NCBI GenBank assembly: GCA_026692885.1
Contig: JAPLNJ010001150.1
Span: 1 to 16,792, forward strand
Origin: Planctomycetota bacterium
Lineage (GTDB): Bacteria; Planctomycetota; Planctomycetia; Pirellulales; Pirellulaceae
Length of the DNA: 16,792 bases
Direction of reading: 5' to 3'
In this document: positions 1 through 6,647 of the stretch, in pieces
How positions within the stretch are numbered: position 1 is the first letter of the stretch
Layout: every line of letters starts with the position of its first letter
Made by a program: the position numbers and the translations under genes
The notes under the pieces: model-generated
Seen by the model: only the letters and a program-made list of their open reading frames with translations
Database searches by the model: none
What the model was told of the DNA's origin: nothing

Positions 1-491
1 AGGCCGGCATCTCCCAGTTCCGGGATCTCGAAAACCAAGTAGTCCTCGGCCTGCTCACGCACCAGAGGCCGCCGGACTGCGGGGCTGATGGCGCGCAACA
101 GCATTTCGGATCGCGCGCGGGCATCCGCCATGAATTGTTGGTCGTCGTACAGTTCGGTGCTGAGCTCCGCCAGCTGGTCGAGCGTCTTTTCAAAGGGGAT
201 GCGGTACTCCACCGAGACCGCTCCGAAGTCGTACACCTTGAGCGTGACCGTGCCATCCGTGCGGAACGTCGTTCCTTGTATCGGTTCCGCAGCCTGGCTG
301 ATGTGAACCGGCGGGGGCCGAAGGTTCAAGTAGTGCGGCGCCCGCGCGTGATGACGGAAACCGCCCGCCTCGCGAGCCTCCAGGATCAACCCGGAACAGC
401 GCTTCAGATCGACCGAGAAGCCGATATCCAGCGCACAGTACACGCGACAGCACCCGCGAAGGGCTGCGGATCCAACGGTATCCTGATCCAT
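1..491 (-). CDS. DUF155 / RMND1-Sif2-like membrane protein, N-terminal part (runs off left edge)
   Basis: This reads from ATG at 491 leftward off the window, giving 163 codons without a stop. The start is supported by GGAGG about 8 bases upstream on the minus strand. The opening contains VYCALDIGFSVDLKRC (residues 17-32), and the visible end is EDYLVFEIPELGDAG. This pattern of a short basic head, a mixed alpha/beta region and then a [D/E]Y-hydrophobic strand resembles the N-terminal half of the DUF155 (RMND1/Sif2/YagE) family, which normally ends in a C-terminal membrane helix. The matching C-terminal half lies at 16188-16792 on the same strand, so the gene may wrap across the window ends. 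Bacterial members have no settled function; mitochondrial relatives (RMND1, Mrx10) support mitochondrial translation. The family call rests mainly on the fit of the two halves. Confidence 0.75.
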   Translation of the reverse strand, partial: MDQDTVGSAALRGCCRVYCALDIGFSVDLKRCSGLILEAREAGGFRHHARAPHYLNLRPPPVHISQAAEPIQGTTFRTDGTVTLKVYDFGAVSVEYRIPFEKTLDQLAELSTELYDDQQFMADARARSEMLLRAISPAVRRPLVREQAEDYLVFEIPELGDAG

Positions 492-568
492 GCGATGTCC
501 TCCGTGTCGTATTGCGGCTTGAGCGGACGAGAACATTCTGACCTCGAACGCCTCGCCTAGGAAGACCG

Positions 569-598
569 CCTCAGCCTTCTCCACCACCTCAGCCTTCT
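569..598. repeat. 12-bp direct repeat, two copies
   Basis: CCTCAGCCTTCT occurs at 569-580 and again at 587-598, an 18-bp period. It lies in the intergenic space between the divergent DUF155-like gene and the acidic-protein gene. No function is evident. It could be a remnant of a coding repeat or slippage. Confidence 0.6.
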
Positions 599-658
599 AA
601 CGGAGCACATCACCTCCAATGGCGATGAACGGTGGCGCAGGCCGCCCGGCGCTGTCAA

Positions 659-714
659 CTTCACCAGATCTTAACCTGGTCCGCGCGCGACGTTCACTGC
701 TAGCCGTCTATAAT
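659..714 (+). promoter_or_regulatory. Candidate Pho-type promoter: 11-bp phased repeats plus TATAAT
   Basis: Direct 11-bp units read CTTCACCAGAT (659), CTTAACCTGGT (670), one non-matching unit (681) and GTTCACTGCTA (692). A perfect TATAAT follows at 709-714, with no recognisable -35 hexamer. PhoB/PhoP activators are known to bind 11-bp-spaced direct repeats in place of a -35 element. The distance from the last unit to the -10 (17 bases) is nearly the same as upstream of the intact pstS in this window (16). The nearest downstream gene starts at 782. Assignment to the Pho system is inference. Confidence 0.45.
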
Positions 715-781
715 TCCTGCGAGGCAGAGGCGATACTCCCCCACCATTCACCATTCCAGATCGAAACCAGGAGGACTTGAG

Positions 782-1171
782 ATGATCAGCAGCGTTGGTT
801 TTCGCAACGACGATAACGCGATTGGCTTCGACGGCGACGAGGAATGCGATGCGTCAGTCCTGGCGGATTTCTCGCGGACGGATGGCAGGGCTGGGGATCA
901 GGACGTATTCGAAGACTTCGACGACGAGTTTGACGAGGACTTCGAGGATGAATTGGAGGATGAGTACGGCTTTGAAATTGAGGAAGTCGTTGCCGAGGTC
1001 TTCGAGGGGCACGGCGCGGATCTTGTCTCCGGCCTGGAACTCGTCCTGACGGAGGATGCCCCTCCCGGGAAATGGCCTGTGATGGTCGACGTGCTGGCCG
1101 GCTACCTGAGGCAGGGACGTGTGAAATGCAAAGGCAAAGTGAATTGTCGCAGGCGCTCCTCGAAGGGATAG
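782..1171 (+). CDS. Small, strongly acidic hypothetical protein
   Basis: This encodes 129 residues. The start is supported by AGGAGG at 769-774, seven bases before ATG. No signal peptide or membrane helix is seen. Residues about 41-65 are almost entirely Asp/Glu alternating with Phe/Leu (for example VFEDFDDEFDEDFEDELEDE), followed by a more normal segment with a GKWPVMVDVLAGYLRQGRV stretch and a basic tail ending CRRRSSKG. The alternating acidic and aromatic pattern could bind cations or a basic partner, but no family is recognised. A Pho-like repeat array and TATAAT lie upstream, hinting at expression under phosphate limitation (inference). A double palindrome begins 22 bases after the stop. 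Antisense frames here are arginine- and proline-rich shadows. Confidence 0.75.
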   Translation: MISSVGFRNDDNAIGFDGDEECDASVLADFSRTDGRAGDQDVFEDFDDEFDEDFEDELEDEYGFEIEEVVAEVFEGHGADLVSGLELVLTEDAPPGKWPVMVDVLAGYLRQGRVKCKGKVNCRRRSSKG

Positions 1172-1192
1172 CCCGGATTATTTGCGAGTTCT

Positions 1193-1247
1193 GTACGATG
1201 GCTCTCCGAAGCCGTCGAAATGCGACGGGCTCGGAGGCCCGTCGTAC
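1193..1247. repeat. 55-bp palindrome made of two hairpins (REP/BIME-like)
   Basis: Hairpin 1 has stem CGATGGCT/AGCCGTCG (1196-1203/1210-1217, one G-U pair) and loop CTCCGA. Hairpin 2 has a perfect stem CGACGGGC/GCCCGTCG (1223-1230/1237-1244) and loop TCGGAG. The two loops are exact reverse complements, and the 25-base arms 1193-1217 and 1223-1247 pair with each other at 20 of 25 positions. It sits just downstream of the acidic-protein gene and could act as a terminator or mRNA stabiliser, or be a copy of a dispersed palindromic repeat. Confidence 0.8.
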
Positions 1248-1327
1248 CCCCTGTTCTTCTGGCATTTCCTGCAACCTATTTCAGGGAAGTGCCTTGCAAG
1301 AAATCCCGTCGTTCTCGTGCCCGGCCA

Positions 1328-1355
1328 TGTAACCTCCTCGAGACGCCCGGCGTTA
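1328..1355 (+). promoter_or_regulatory. ECF-sigma-type promoter upstream of the GH10 hybrid gene
   Basis: TGTAACC (1328-1334), a 16-base spacer and CGTTA (1351-1355) match the layout of ECF sigma promoters, which have an AAC-containing -35 and a CGT-type -10. The same two elements with the same 16-base spacing recur at 5468-5495, and both copies have CCCGG just before CGTTA and ATG-type sequence before TGTAACC. Transcription would start near 1362, about 70 bases before the ATG at 1430. Confidence 0.6.
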
Positions 1356-1429
1356 TACTTGGTAACCAACGGACGTCCGTAGGGCACCCCTGATCCCTTC
1401 GCTCGACCGCGTTTTCGGGGAGGAATCGC

Positions 1430-1641
1430 ATGACGACCATCGCGAGAAGGCAGTTCATGACGCTGGCGGCAGCGACCATCGGAGCAGCCGCTGCGGCGCG
1501 AGGTGCCGAGATGCCGCTGGGGCGTGGCTGCCCGTTCGAGCCGGGGGGGCAGTACCTCATGCCGACCCATTTCGGGGCGAGGCTGCCGGGCAAGGCGTCG
1601 GCCCGTTACCTCGACGTGACCTCGCTGACCCTGGACAACAA
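1430..1641 (+). pseudogene. 5' remnant of an acetoacetate-decarboxylase-like gene fused in frame to GH10
   Basis: The first roughly 70 codons of the GH10 reading frame read like the start of a Tat-exported acetoacetate-decarboxylase-family protein: RR signal, then GGQYLMPTHFGARLPG and ARYLDVTSLTLD. In the family this is followed by a [Y]-x-TD segment and about 200 more residues. Here the similarity stops abruptly at about 1641 (DNKMHTDSS), and sequence leading to a second signal peptide begins. An internal deletion that joined two neighbouring genes would explain it. The family call is from memory of the motif, not from a search. Confidence 0.5.
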
Positions 1642-3457
1642 GATGCACACTGACTCCTCAAGCACGGGCCGAGCGAGAATGAGTCCTCTTGTGATCTTCT
1701 GCCTGGCGGCCTTCGTCCACGCGTTGCCAGTTGCCGGGAATGACGTGTCGAGAGAGGGAACCCAGGTTTTGGACACAACCAAGGCATTGCCGTCACCAGC
1801 CGTTCAGGCGGATGAGATCGCGATCAACCATCCGGAGTTCAAGCAAGCCGTGAGAATGACATCCACGACACGCGGCTCGGGGAACAAATGGTCCGCCAGC
1901 GTGAGCTGGCTCACGAAAGAACCCGTCAAACCCGGTGATGTCCTGCTCATCGTCTTCCACATGCGCTGCGTGAAGTCGTCGGCTGCGGATGGGAAGGCGA
2001 TGACGACAGTTGCGTTCGGCACGGAGGGGCCACCGCACCAGAATTCCTACGTAACGCTCGCCACATCCGATCAGGAATGGAAGAAGTTCCAATTTGCGTT
2101 TGTTTCCAAACAGAGCCATCCGCCCGGCCAGGGAAAGATCTCGTTTGGGTGCGGCATGGAAATGCAGACGCTGGAAATCGGTGGCGTCGAGGTCCGCAAC
2201 TTCGGCACCACAAAACGAGTGGTGGATTTCCAGACTTCGGCCGGCTACAAGGGCATCGAGGAGAACGCCCAATGGCGCAAGGACTGCCTGGCGCGAATCG
2301 AACAAATCAGGAAGAGCCCGCTGGACATTCTGGTCACCGACAAGACTGGAAGACCGGTGGCGAACGCGGAGGTCCACGTCGCGATGAAGCGCCATGCGTT
2401 CCGGTTCGGATCCTCGTTCAATCCGTGCATCTACAATTTCGAGAGCCGGGATCTCAAAAATGCTGAGGAGTATGAAAAGAGGTTTCTCAAGTATTTCAAC
2501 ATGGCCACGCCCGAAGCGGTCATGAATTGGAAAAGCTGGGAGGATCGAAGGCAGCGGGCAAATTTGGACAAGGCACTCTCCTGGCTCGCTGAGCACAGCA
2601 TTCCAGTCATCGGCCATCCGATGGTCTGGCAAGCACCCAAGACGCTCCCCGACAGGATTCACGAACTCATCAAGAAGAAGGACTACGCCGCCTATATCCG
2701 CGAGTGGAACGAGCATCTCACAGACAAAGTCATAGCCATCAAGGGCCGGATGTGCCAATCCTTTGTGATCAACGAATTCGTGGACACCAATTTCCTGCCC
2801 GAGGAACTGACCGACGACGCCATCGTAGGCTGGTATCAAATCGTGAAGTCACTGGACCAGAACACCCGGCTCGCAATTCTGGATCACAAGATGATCGGCT
2901 ACGGTGCGGTGGACGCCGAGAAGAACCTCCCGTGGTATGAGCAGAAGATCGAAATGCTGCTGCGGAACAAGATTCCGCTGGAGATCATTGGGTTTCAGGG
3001 GCATTTCGGCGATGTCCTGACGGACCCGGAGCGAGTGCTGGAGATTCTGGACCGCTTTTCCAAGTACGGCTTGGAACTCCAGGTGGCCGAGTTCGACGTG
3101 GACATGGACAATGAAGACCTCCAAGGGAAATACCTCCGGGACTTCTTCATTGCGGTCTTCAGCCATCCGTCGGTGCAGATGCTGCAACAATGGGGTTTTT
3201 ATGAGCCGTCTCATTGGCGGCCGCGCGCGGCGTTGTTCCGAAAGGACTGGTCGTCCAAGCCCAACGGCCAAGCGTTCCTAGAACTGGTCTTCCGGCAATG
3301 GTGGACCGACGTGCAGGGCTCGACCGACGGTCGCGGGCAGTACAGCGTACGCGCGTTTCATGGCGACTATGAAGTCACCGTAAACAAGGACGGCGTCTCT
3401 CGAACCGTCAAGACGCCGCTCGGGAAGCCGGGAACACGGCTGACCGTCAGCCTGTGA
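1430..3457 (+). CDS. Secreted GH10 family glycosidase (xylanase-like) with a hybrid N-terminus
   Basis: 675 residues; GGGAGG at 1418-1423 supports ATG 1430. Residues 1-70 look foreign: a twin-arginine-like signal (ARRQFMTLAAAT) and then acetoacetate-decarboxylase-like sequence. A second signal-peptide-like segment starts at Met84 (ATG 1679: MSPLVIFCLAAFVHALPVAG), probably the original start. About 110-265 looks like a beta-sandwich carbohydrate-binding module. The catalytic barrel follows, with the usual lead-in (DILVTDKTGRPVANAEVHV) and FRFGSSFN, GHPMVWQ, the acid/base Glu449 in VINEF, IIGFQGHF and the nucleophile Glu554 in VAEFDVD. A small beta domain (about 628-675) ends the protein. GH10 enzymes cleave beta-1,4-xylan internally; this branch deviates from the classic motifs, so the substrate is uncertain. 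The next gene follows after 29 bases, suggesting an operon. Confidence 0.9.
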   Translation: MTTIARRQFMTLAAATIGAAAAARGAEMPLGRGCPFEPGGQYLMPTHFGARLPGKASARYLDVTSLTLDNKMHTDSSSTGRARMSPLVIFCLAAFVHALPVAGNDVSREGTQVLDTTKALPSPAVQADEIAINHPEFKQAVRMTSTTRGSGNKWSASVSWLTKEPVKPGDVLLIVFHMRCVKSSAADGKAMTTVAFGTEGPPHQNSYVTLATSDQEWKKFQFAFVSKQSHPPGQGKISFGCGMEMQTLEIGGVEVRNFGTTKRVVDFQTSAGYKGIEENAQWRKDCLARIEQIRKSPLDILVTDKTGRPVANAEVHVAMKRHAFRFGSSFNPCIYNFESRDLKNAEEYEKRFLKYFNMATPEAVMNWKSWEDRRQRANLDKALSWLAEHSIPVIGHPMVWQAPKTLPDRIHELIKKKDYAAYIREWNEHLTDKVIAIKGRMCQSFVINEFVDTNFLPEELTDDAIVGWYQIVKSLDQNTRLAILDHKMIGYGAVDAEKNLPWYEQKIEMLLRNKIPLEIIGFQGHFGDVLTDPERVLEILDRFSKYGLELQVAEFDVDMDNEDLQGKYLRDFFIAVFSHPSVQMLQQWGFYEPSHWRPRAALFRKDWSSKPNGQAFLELVFRQWWTDVQGSTDGRGQYSVRAFHGDYEVTVNKDGVSRTVKTPLGKPGTRLTVSL

Positions 3458-3486
3458 CAACGAACCGATTCTCCAGGAGGAACAAC

Positions 3487-5451
3487 ATGCAGGCGAAGGC
3501 GATGACAACGACGCGATGCACCTTTGGGTTCTTGATGCTGGTGTGGCTGGCGCTGCCCGTGCCGGGCAGCGCCGCCGACCCGATCGACGGCGCCAGCGCG
3601 GAGCAACTCCGGCAATGGCTCAAGGAGTATCCGGAGGCCGACGCCGATCATGACGGTGTCCTGTCCGTCGAGGAAGCCAGGGCTTACTATCAGAAGCTTC
3701 AGCAGAGGCGACTCGAGCAGCAGGCTGCCCCCAGCAGGACGATCCAACGCGAGTTCACTTTCGCGACGATGTCGGACGGCGTCAAGATCGCACTGGCGGT
3801 GGGCTATCCCAAGGACTTCGACCCGGCCGACCGGCAGCGCAAGTGGCCGGCCATCCTCCGCACGTGCGGGTACACGTTCGTCACGGCTCCGGGTGACCCC
3901 GGGGAGTATGGCCACCGCTACGTAACGGTGAATGCTTCCATCCGCGGGAGCGGGGCTTCGGGCGGCCAGCTCAGTCCCTGGCGGCCGCGGACCTGGCAGG
4001 ATGGCCACGAGATTATCGAGGACTGGATTGTCAAGCAGCCCTGGTCCAACGGCAGAGTCGGCATTCACGGCTTCTCGTGGCCGGGACTGATGGGATTCCT
4101 GACCGCCACGACGCAGCCGCCGTCGCTCAAGGCCGTCTGCGTGGGCGGCCTGATCGACGATTTCTATCGCGATATCAGCTACGTTGGCGGCATCCGCAAC
4201 TGTGGCTTCCCCGTCGACTGGCTCAACAATTACTATGCTTCCGACGGTCCCTTCGGGTCGGGTCTCGCCGCCACCGGCGCGCGGGGACTCGATCCGGCGG
4301 ACTACCTGACAATTGTCAACTCCCGGCCCACACGCGATCTCACGCAGGACATGCTCTGGCTCGTGCTCCACGAATCGCTAGACGGACCTAAGTGGCACGA
4401 GCAGAACTTGGGCACCTATGCCTCGCGGATCCGGGCACCGATCTTGATCTCCCATGCCTGGCAGGACGAGCAAACCGGCCCGCAGGGCTGGCAGCTCTGG
4501 AAGCGAATCCCCGATCAGACCCCCAAGCGGCTGGTGGTGGGCCAGGGCAATCACGGCACGTGTCCGGGGCCCACGGGCGGCGCGGCCGCATGGTTCGGCC
4601 ACTGGCTACTCGAGGAACCCGATGAGTTGACCGCTGACCCGTCGCGGCGCGTGGAATGCTACTTTGAAAGCCGCGGCAGCGTGAACGGCGGTCCCCTCCT
4701 TCGCAACTCGCCGCTGTTGGCCGGCGACTTCCCGCTGCCCCAAACCCGTTGGACGCGTTACTATCTGCGAAGCGCTACCCGGCTCCTGCCTGCGCCGGCC
4801 GAGAACGCCGAGCCGTCCGGCTCGTATCATGTCGGGCACAGCGCGCCGCGCGGGCCGGAGCGGCGAGCGATCTACCTGTTGGAATTTCCGGCGCCGACCG
4901 CGGTCTGCGGTCCCGCCGTGCTCACGCTGTGGGCCCAAGTGACGACCATCGACACCGACTTTTTCGTCCTCGTGGCCGACCTCGCCCCGGACGGCCAGTA
5001 CTATGGGCTGCAGCGCGGACTGCTGCGGGCATCGCACCGTGCGATCGACGAGGAGCGGTCCGATTACGTCGAGTGCGACGGCCACAAGCAATTGATCCGG
5101 CCGCGTCACCCGCACACCAGCCTCCAGCCGGTAACACCCCACGAGCCGACCGAGTACCAAATCGAAATCCCGGCCTTTGGCCACGTGTTCCGTTCCGGAC
5201 ACAAGCTGGCGCTGGTCCTCATGCAGCCGCTGGAAGGTGATCCGATCGGGGTCACCAAGTCGGGCGCCCCGAGCTACCGATACGATTCCCATCCGCCGCC
5301 GGGCACGGTGAGCATCCTCCACGACGCTGCGCACCCCTCCAGCCTCCTGTTGCCGGTGCTGCCCGAGCTTCCGCCACTTTCGGAGCCGCCCGTGCCGGTC
5401 GACCAGCAGGCGGGCCTCCAGCCAGCGAGCGACCCCGGCGCGATTCGTTAA
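3487..5451 (+). CDS. Secreted CocE/NonD-type serine hydrolase with N-terminal EF-hand
   Basis: 654 residues. ATG 3487 is chosen because AGGAGG (3475-3480) lies six bases upstream; an in-frame ATG at 3454 overlaps the GH10 stop and has no SD. A signal peptide (about 1-27, ending PVPGSAAD) is followed by one EF-hand loop, DADHDGVLSVEE (52-63), likely binding calcium. The alpha/beta-hydrolase domain of the cocaine esterase/X-Pro dipeptidyl-peptidase class follows. The putative triad is Ser197 (HGFSWPG, usually GxSYxG), Asp327 (HAWQDEQ) and His356 (QGNHGTC). The C-terminal half has the jelly-roll typical of PepX_C (for example LTLWAQVTTIDTDFFVLVADL). Such enzymes cleave esters or acyl-peptide bonds; the substrate is unknown. 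The position after GH10 suggests co-secretion, perhaps for deacylating polysaccharide (inference). Confidence 0.9.
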   Translation: MQAKAMTTTRCTFGFLMLVWLALPVPGSAADPIDGASAEQLRQWLKEYPEADADHDGVLSVEEARAYYQKLQQRRLEQQAAPSRTIQREFTFATMSDGVKIALAVGYPKDFDPADRQRKWPAILRTCGYTFVTAPGDPGEYGHRYVTVNASIRGSGASGGQLSPWRPRTWQDGHEIIEDWIVKQPWSNGRVGIHGFSWPGLMGFLTATTQPPSLKAVCVGGLIDDFYRDISYVGGIRNCGFPVDWLNNYYASDGPFGSGLAATGARGLDPADYLTIVNSRPTRDLTQDMLWLVLHESLDGPKWHEQNLGTYASRIRAPILISHAWQDEQTGPQGWQLWKRIPDQTPKRLVVGQGNHGTCPGPTGGAAAWFGHWLLEEPDELTADPSRRVECYFESRGSVNGGPLLRNSPLLAGDFPLPQTRWTRYYLRSATRLLPAPAENAEPSGSYHVGHSAPRGPERRAIYLLEFPAPTAVCGPAVLTLWAQVTTIDTDFFVLVADLAPDGQYYGLQRGLLRASHRAIDEERSDYVECDGHKQLIRPRHPHTSLQPVTPHEPTEYQIEIPAFGHVFRSGHKLALVLMQPLEGDPIGVTKSGAPSYRYDSHPPPGTVSILHDAAHPSSLLLPVLPELPPLSEPPVPVDQQAGLQPASDPGAIR

Positions 5452-5467
5452 GGATCGGCCGCAAGCA

Positions 5468-5495
5468 TGTAACCTAACCCGGATACCCGGCGTTA
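5468..5495 (+). promoter_or_regulatory. Second ECF-sigma-type promoter, upstream of the 5559 gene
   Basis: TGTAACC (5468-5474), 16 bases and CGTTA (5491-5495) repeat the elements and spacing found at 1328-1355, again with CCCGG directly before CGTTA and CTTG shortly after. Transcription would start near 5502 and give a leader of about 57 bases before ATG 5559. Confidence 0.6.
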
Positions 5496-5558
5496 CTTGT
5501 TCTGTAGCCGGCTATGATTGTGAAGTACCAAGAGTGACGAGAACTAAGAAGGAGATCC

Positions 5559-6161
5559 ATGATGAGAGCGATTCTGGCTGCGGTGTTGTTCCTGGCAGGT
5601 CTTTCCCTGGCCCCAGGGCAAGATACCTTGCCCCGTGACGAGGCCCTCAAGGCCGCCTTCCGTCTGTGCCGCGACCTGCCGAAGATGCTCGACACCCCCA
5701 TTCCCACCGATCCTGACGTGAAACGGCCGGTGGGAGTGCACGGCGATAATCGCGGCGGACTGCTCCTGCCTGAGTCGAAGCTCCGCCTCGAAACGGTGGC
5801 CAAAGCCGGGCCGGAGGCCGTGGCGATCGGTCAACTCTGGTTGCTCAAAGTCGTCCCTGTGGTCGGAGGGCAGCCAGCCCAGGTCGGCCAGCTCAAGATG
5901 GTGACTGTCAGCGGCGACCAAGAGTCTGCTGCGGTGGCCCTCTGTGTCTTGGGCGTCCGCCAAGGGGCCGACGGCCGGCCGGAACTGCTGGTCTACGGCA
6001 AGGACAAGGCACCGCTGCTGCACGTGGCGCTGACGCCGATCTCCGCCAAGCAGGAGAACCCCATCGAGATCTCTGCGGAGCAGCAGGGCGACGGCGCACT
6101 GCTCACGCTGAAGATCCTGGGCCAGTATTCGGCCAGTCTCGCGGTCAGCATCTGCGACTGA
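5559..6161 (+). CDS. Small secreted hypothetical protein
   Basis: 200 residues from ATG 5559. A second ATG at 5562 has the better distance (7 bases) from AAGGAG (5549-5554), so translation may begin one codon later. The N-terminus MMRAILAAVLFLAGLSLAPG is a clear signal peptide. The mature part is about 180 residues, rich in short beta-strand-like segments (AIGQLWLLKVVPVVG, LKMVTVSG, LLTLKILGQYSASLAVSICD), with only three cysteines and no catalytic motif. No family is recognised. It has its own ECF-type promoter matching the one before the GH10 gene, which suggests co-regulation with the glycosidase/hydrolase unit (inference). A truncated ECF sigma frame lies 46 bases downstream on the same strand. 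Confidence 0.8.
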   Translation: MMRAILAAVLFLAGLSLAPGQDTLPRDEALKAAFRLCRDLPKMLDTPIPTDPDVKRPVGVHGDNRGGLLLPESKLRLETVAKAGPEAVAIGQLWLLKVVPVVGGQPAQVGQLKMVTVSGDQESAAVALCVLGVRQGADGRPELLVYGKDKAPLLHVALTPISAKQENPIEISAEQQGDGALLTLKILGQYSASLAVSICD

Positions 6162-6207
6162 CGCTCGACTCTCGCCTAAGCGAAGCCCGGTATGTTGAGG
6201 CCGACCG

Positions 6208-6540
6208 TTGTTGAACACCGCCGCGCTCGACGTCAAGAAGTGCTTGGATGGCGTACGCCGACAGGACGCGGCGGCGGCGCACGCTCTGGTCCAGCACCTG
6301 TATCCGCTGGTGCTGCGGATCGTGCGGTCGCATCTGCCGCGCCGCTCGACGGAAGAGGACTTGGCCCAGGACGTGCGCGCCGAAACGATCCGCCACAGCG
6401 CCGAAATCGTCCTGCGGCTCGTCGGGCAGGTCGACCGGGAACTGACTCCCGAGCAGCGCCTCGCGTTCGAGCGGTTCAAGCCCAAGCCCAGCGACTTGTC
6501 GAACCTCGACCTGCTCAACGTGGAAACGCGGAAGCCATGA
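6208..6540 (+). pseudogene. Truncated ECF sigma factor (region 2 only) joined to unrelated tail
   Basis: This is a 110-codon frame opening with TTG at 6208 (TTG 6211 also possible; no strong SD). Residues about 1-57 resemble region 2 of planctomycete ECF sigma factors: DVKKCLDGVRRQDAAAAHAL, LYPLVLRIVRSHLPRR and the EEDLAQDV motif that contacts core RNA polymerase and the -10. From residue 58 on (RAETIRHSAEIVLRLVGQVD, RELTPEQRLAFERF) it no longer looks like a sigma factor. The DNA-melting end of region 2 and all of region 4, which reads the -35, are missing. ECF proteins are usually 170-200 residues. It is probably an internal deletion fusing a sigma gene to the tail of a neighbour. The product might still bind RNA polymerase, but it could not act as a normal sigma. 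Confidence 0.65.
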
Positions 6541-6647
6541 AGCCCAGCTCAAACCCCCAGTGCGGCAAGGCCCCGCGCCGTCAGGCTGCAATCACGACCA
6601 GGGCGATGGTCGCTTCCGGTTCGATCCCCGCCGTGGAATGACCAGAC

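Noticed and set aside
135..560. 141-codon plus-strand frame over the left-edge gene
   Set aside because: Its Arg/Asp/Val-rich composition is typical of the antisense of the DUF155-like gene, which has an SD and family-like motifs.
786..1274. 162-codon minus-strand frame opposite the acidic protein
   Set aside because: It is an Arg/Pro-rich shadow of an acidic coding region, without an SD.
1793..2839. 348-codon minus-strand frame inside the GH10 gene
   Set aside because: It is the antisense of a gene with clear GH10 motifs, without an SD or recognisable domain.
3367..4371. 334-codon minus-strand frame opposite the CocE hydrolase
   Set aside because: Its composition is typical of an antisense shadow; the plus strand carries a catalytic triad and signal peptide.
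5544..6518. 324-codon minus-strand frame across 5559-6500
   Set aside because: It is antisense to a gene with signal peptide and SD, and to the sigma fragment; its Arg/Ser-rich start is not protein-like.
6612..6634. T-arm-like GGTTCGATCCCCGCC
   Set aside because: The 5-bp stem does not pair and no acceptor, D or anticodon arm could be built around it.
6537..6641. 34-codon frame overlapping the sigma fragment stop (ATGA)
   Set aside because: It is too short and has no recognisable motif; its position is that of a possible anti-sigma gene, but the sequence does not support it.
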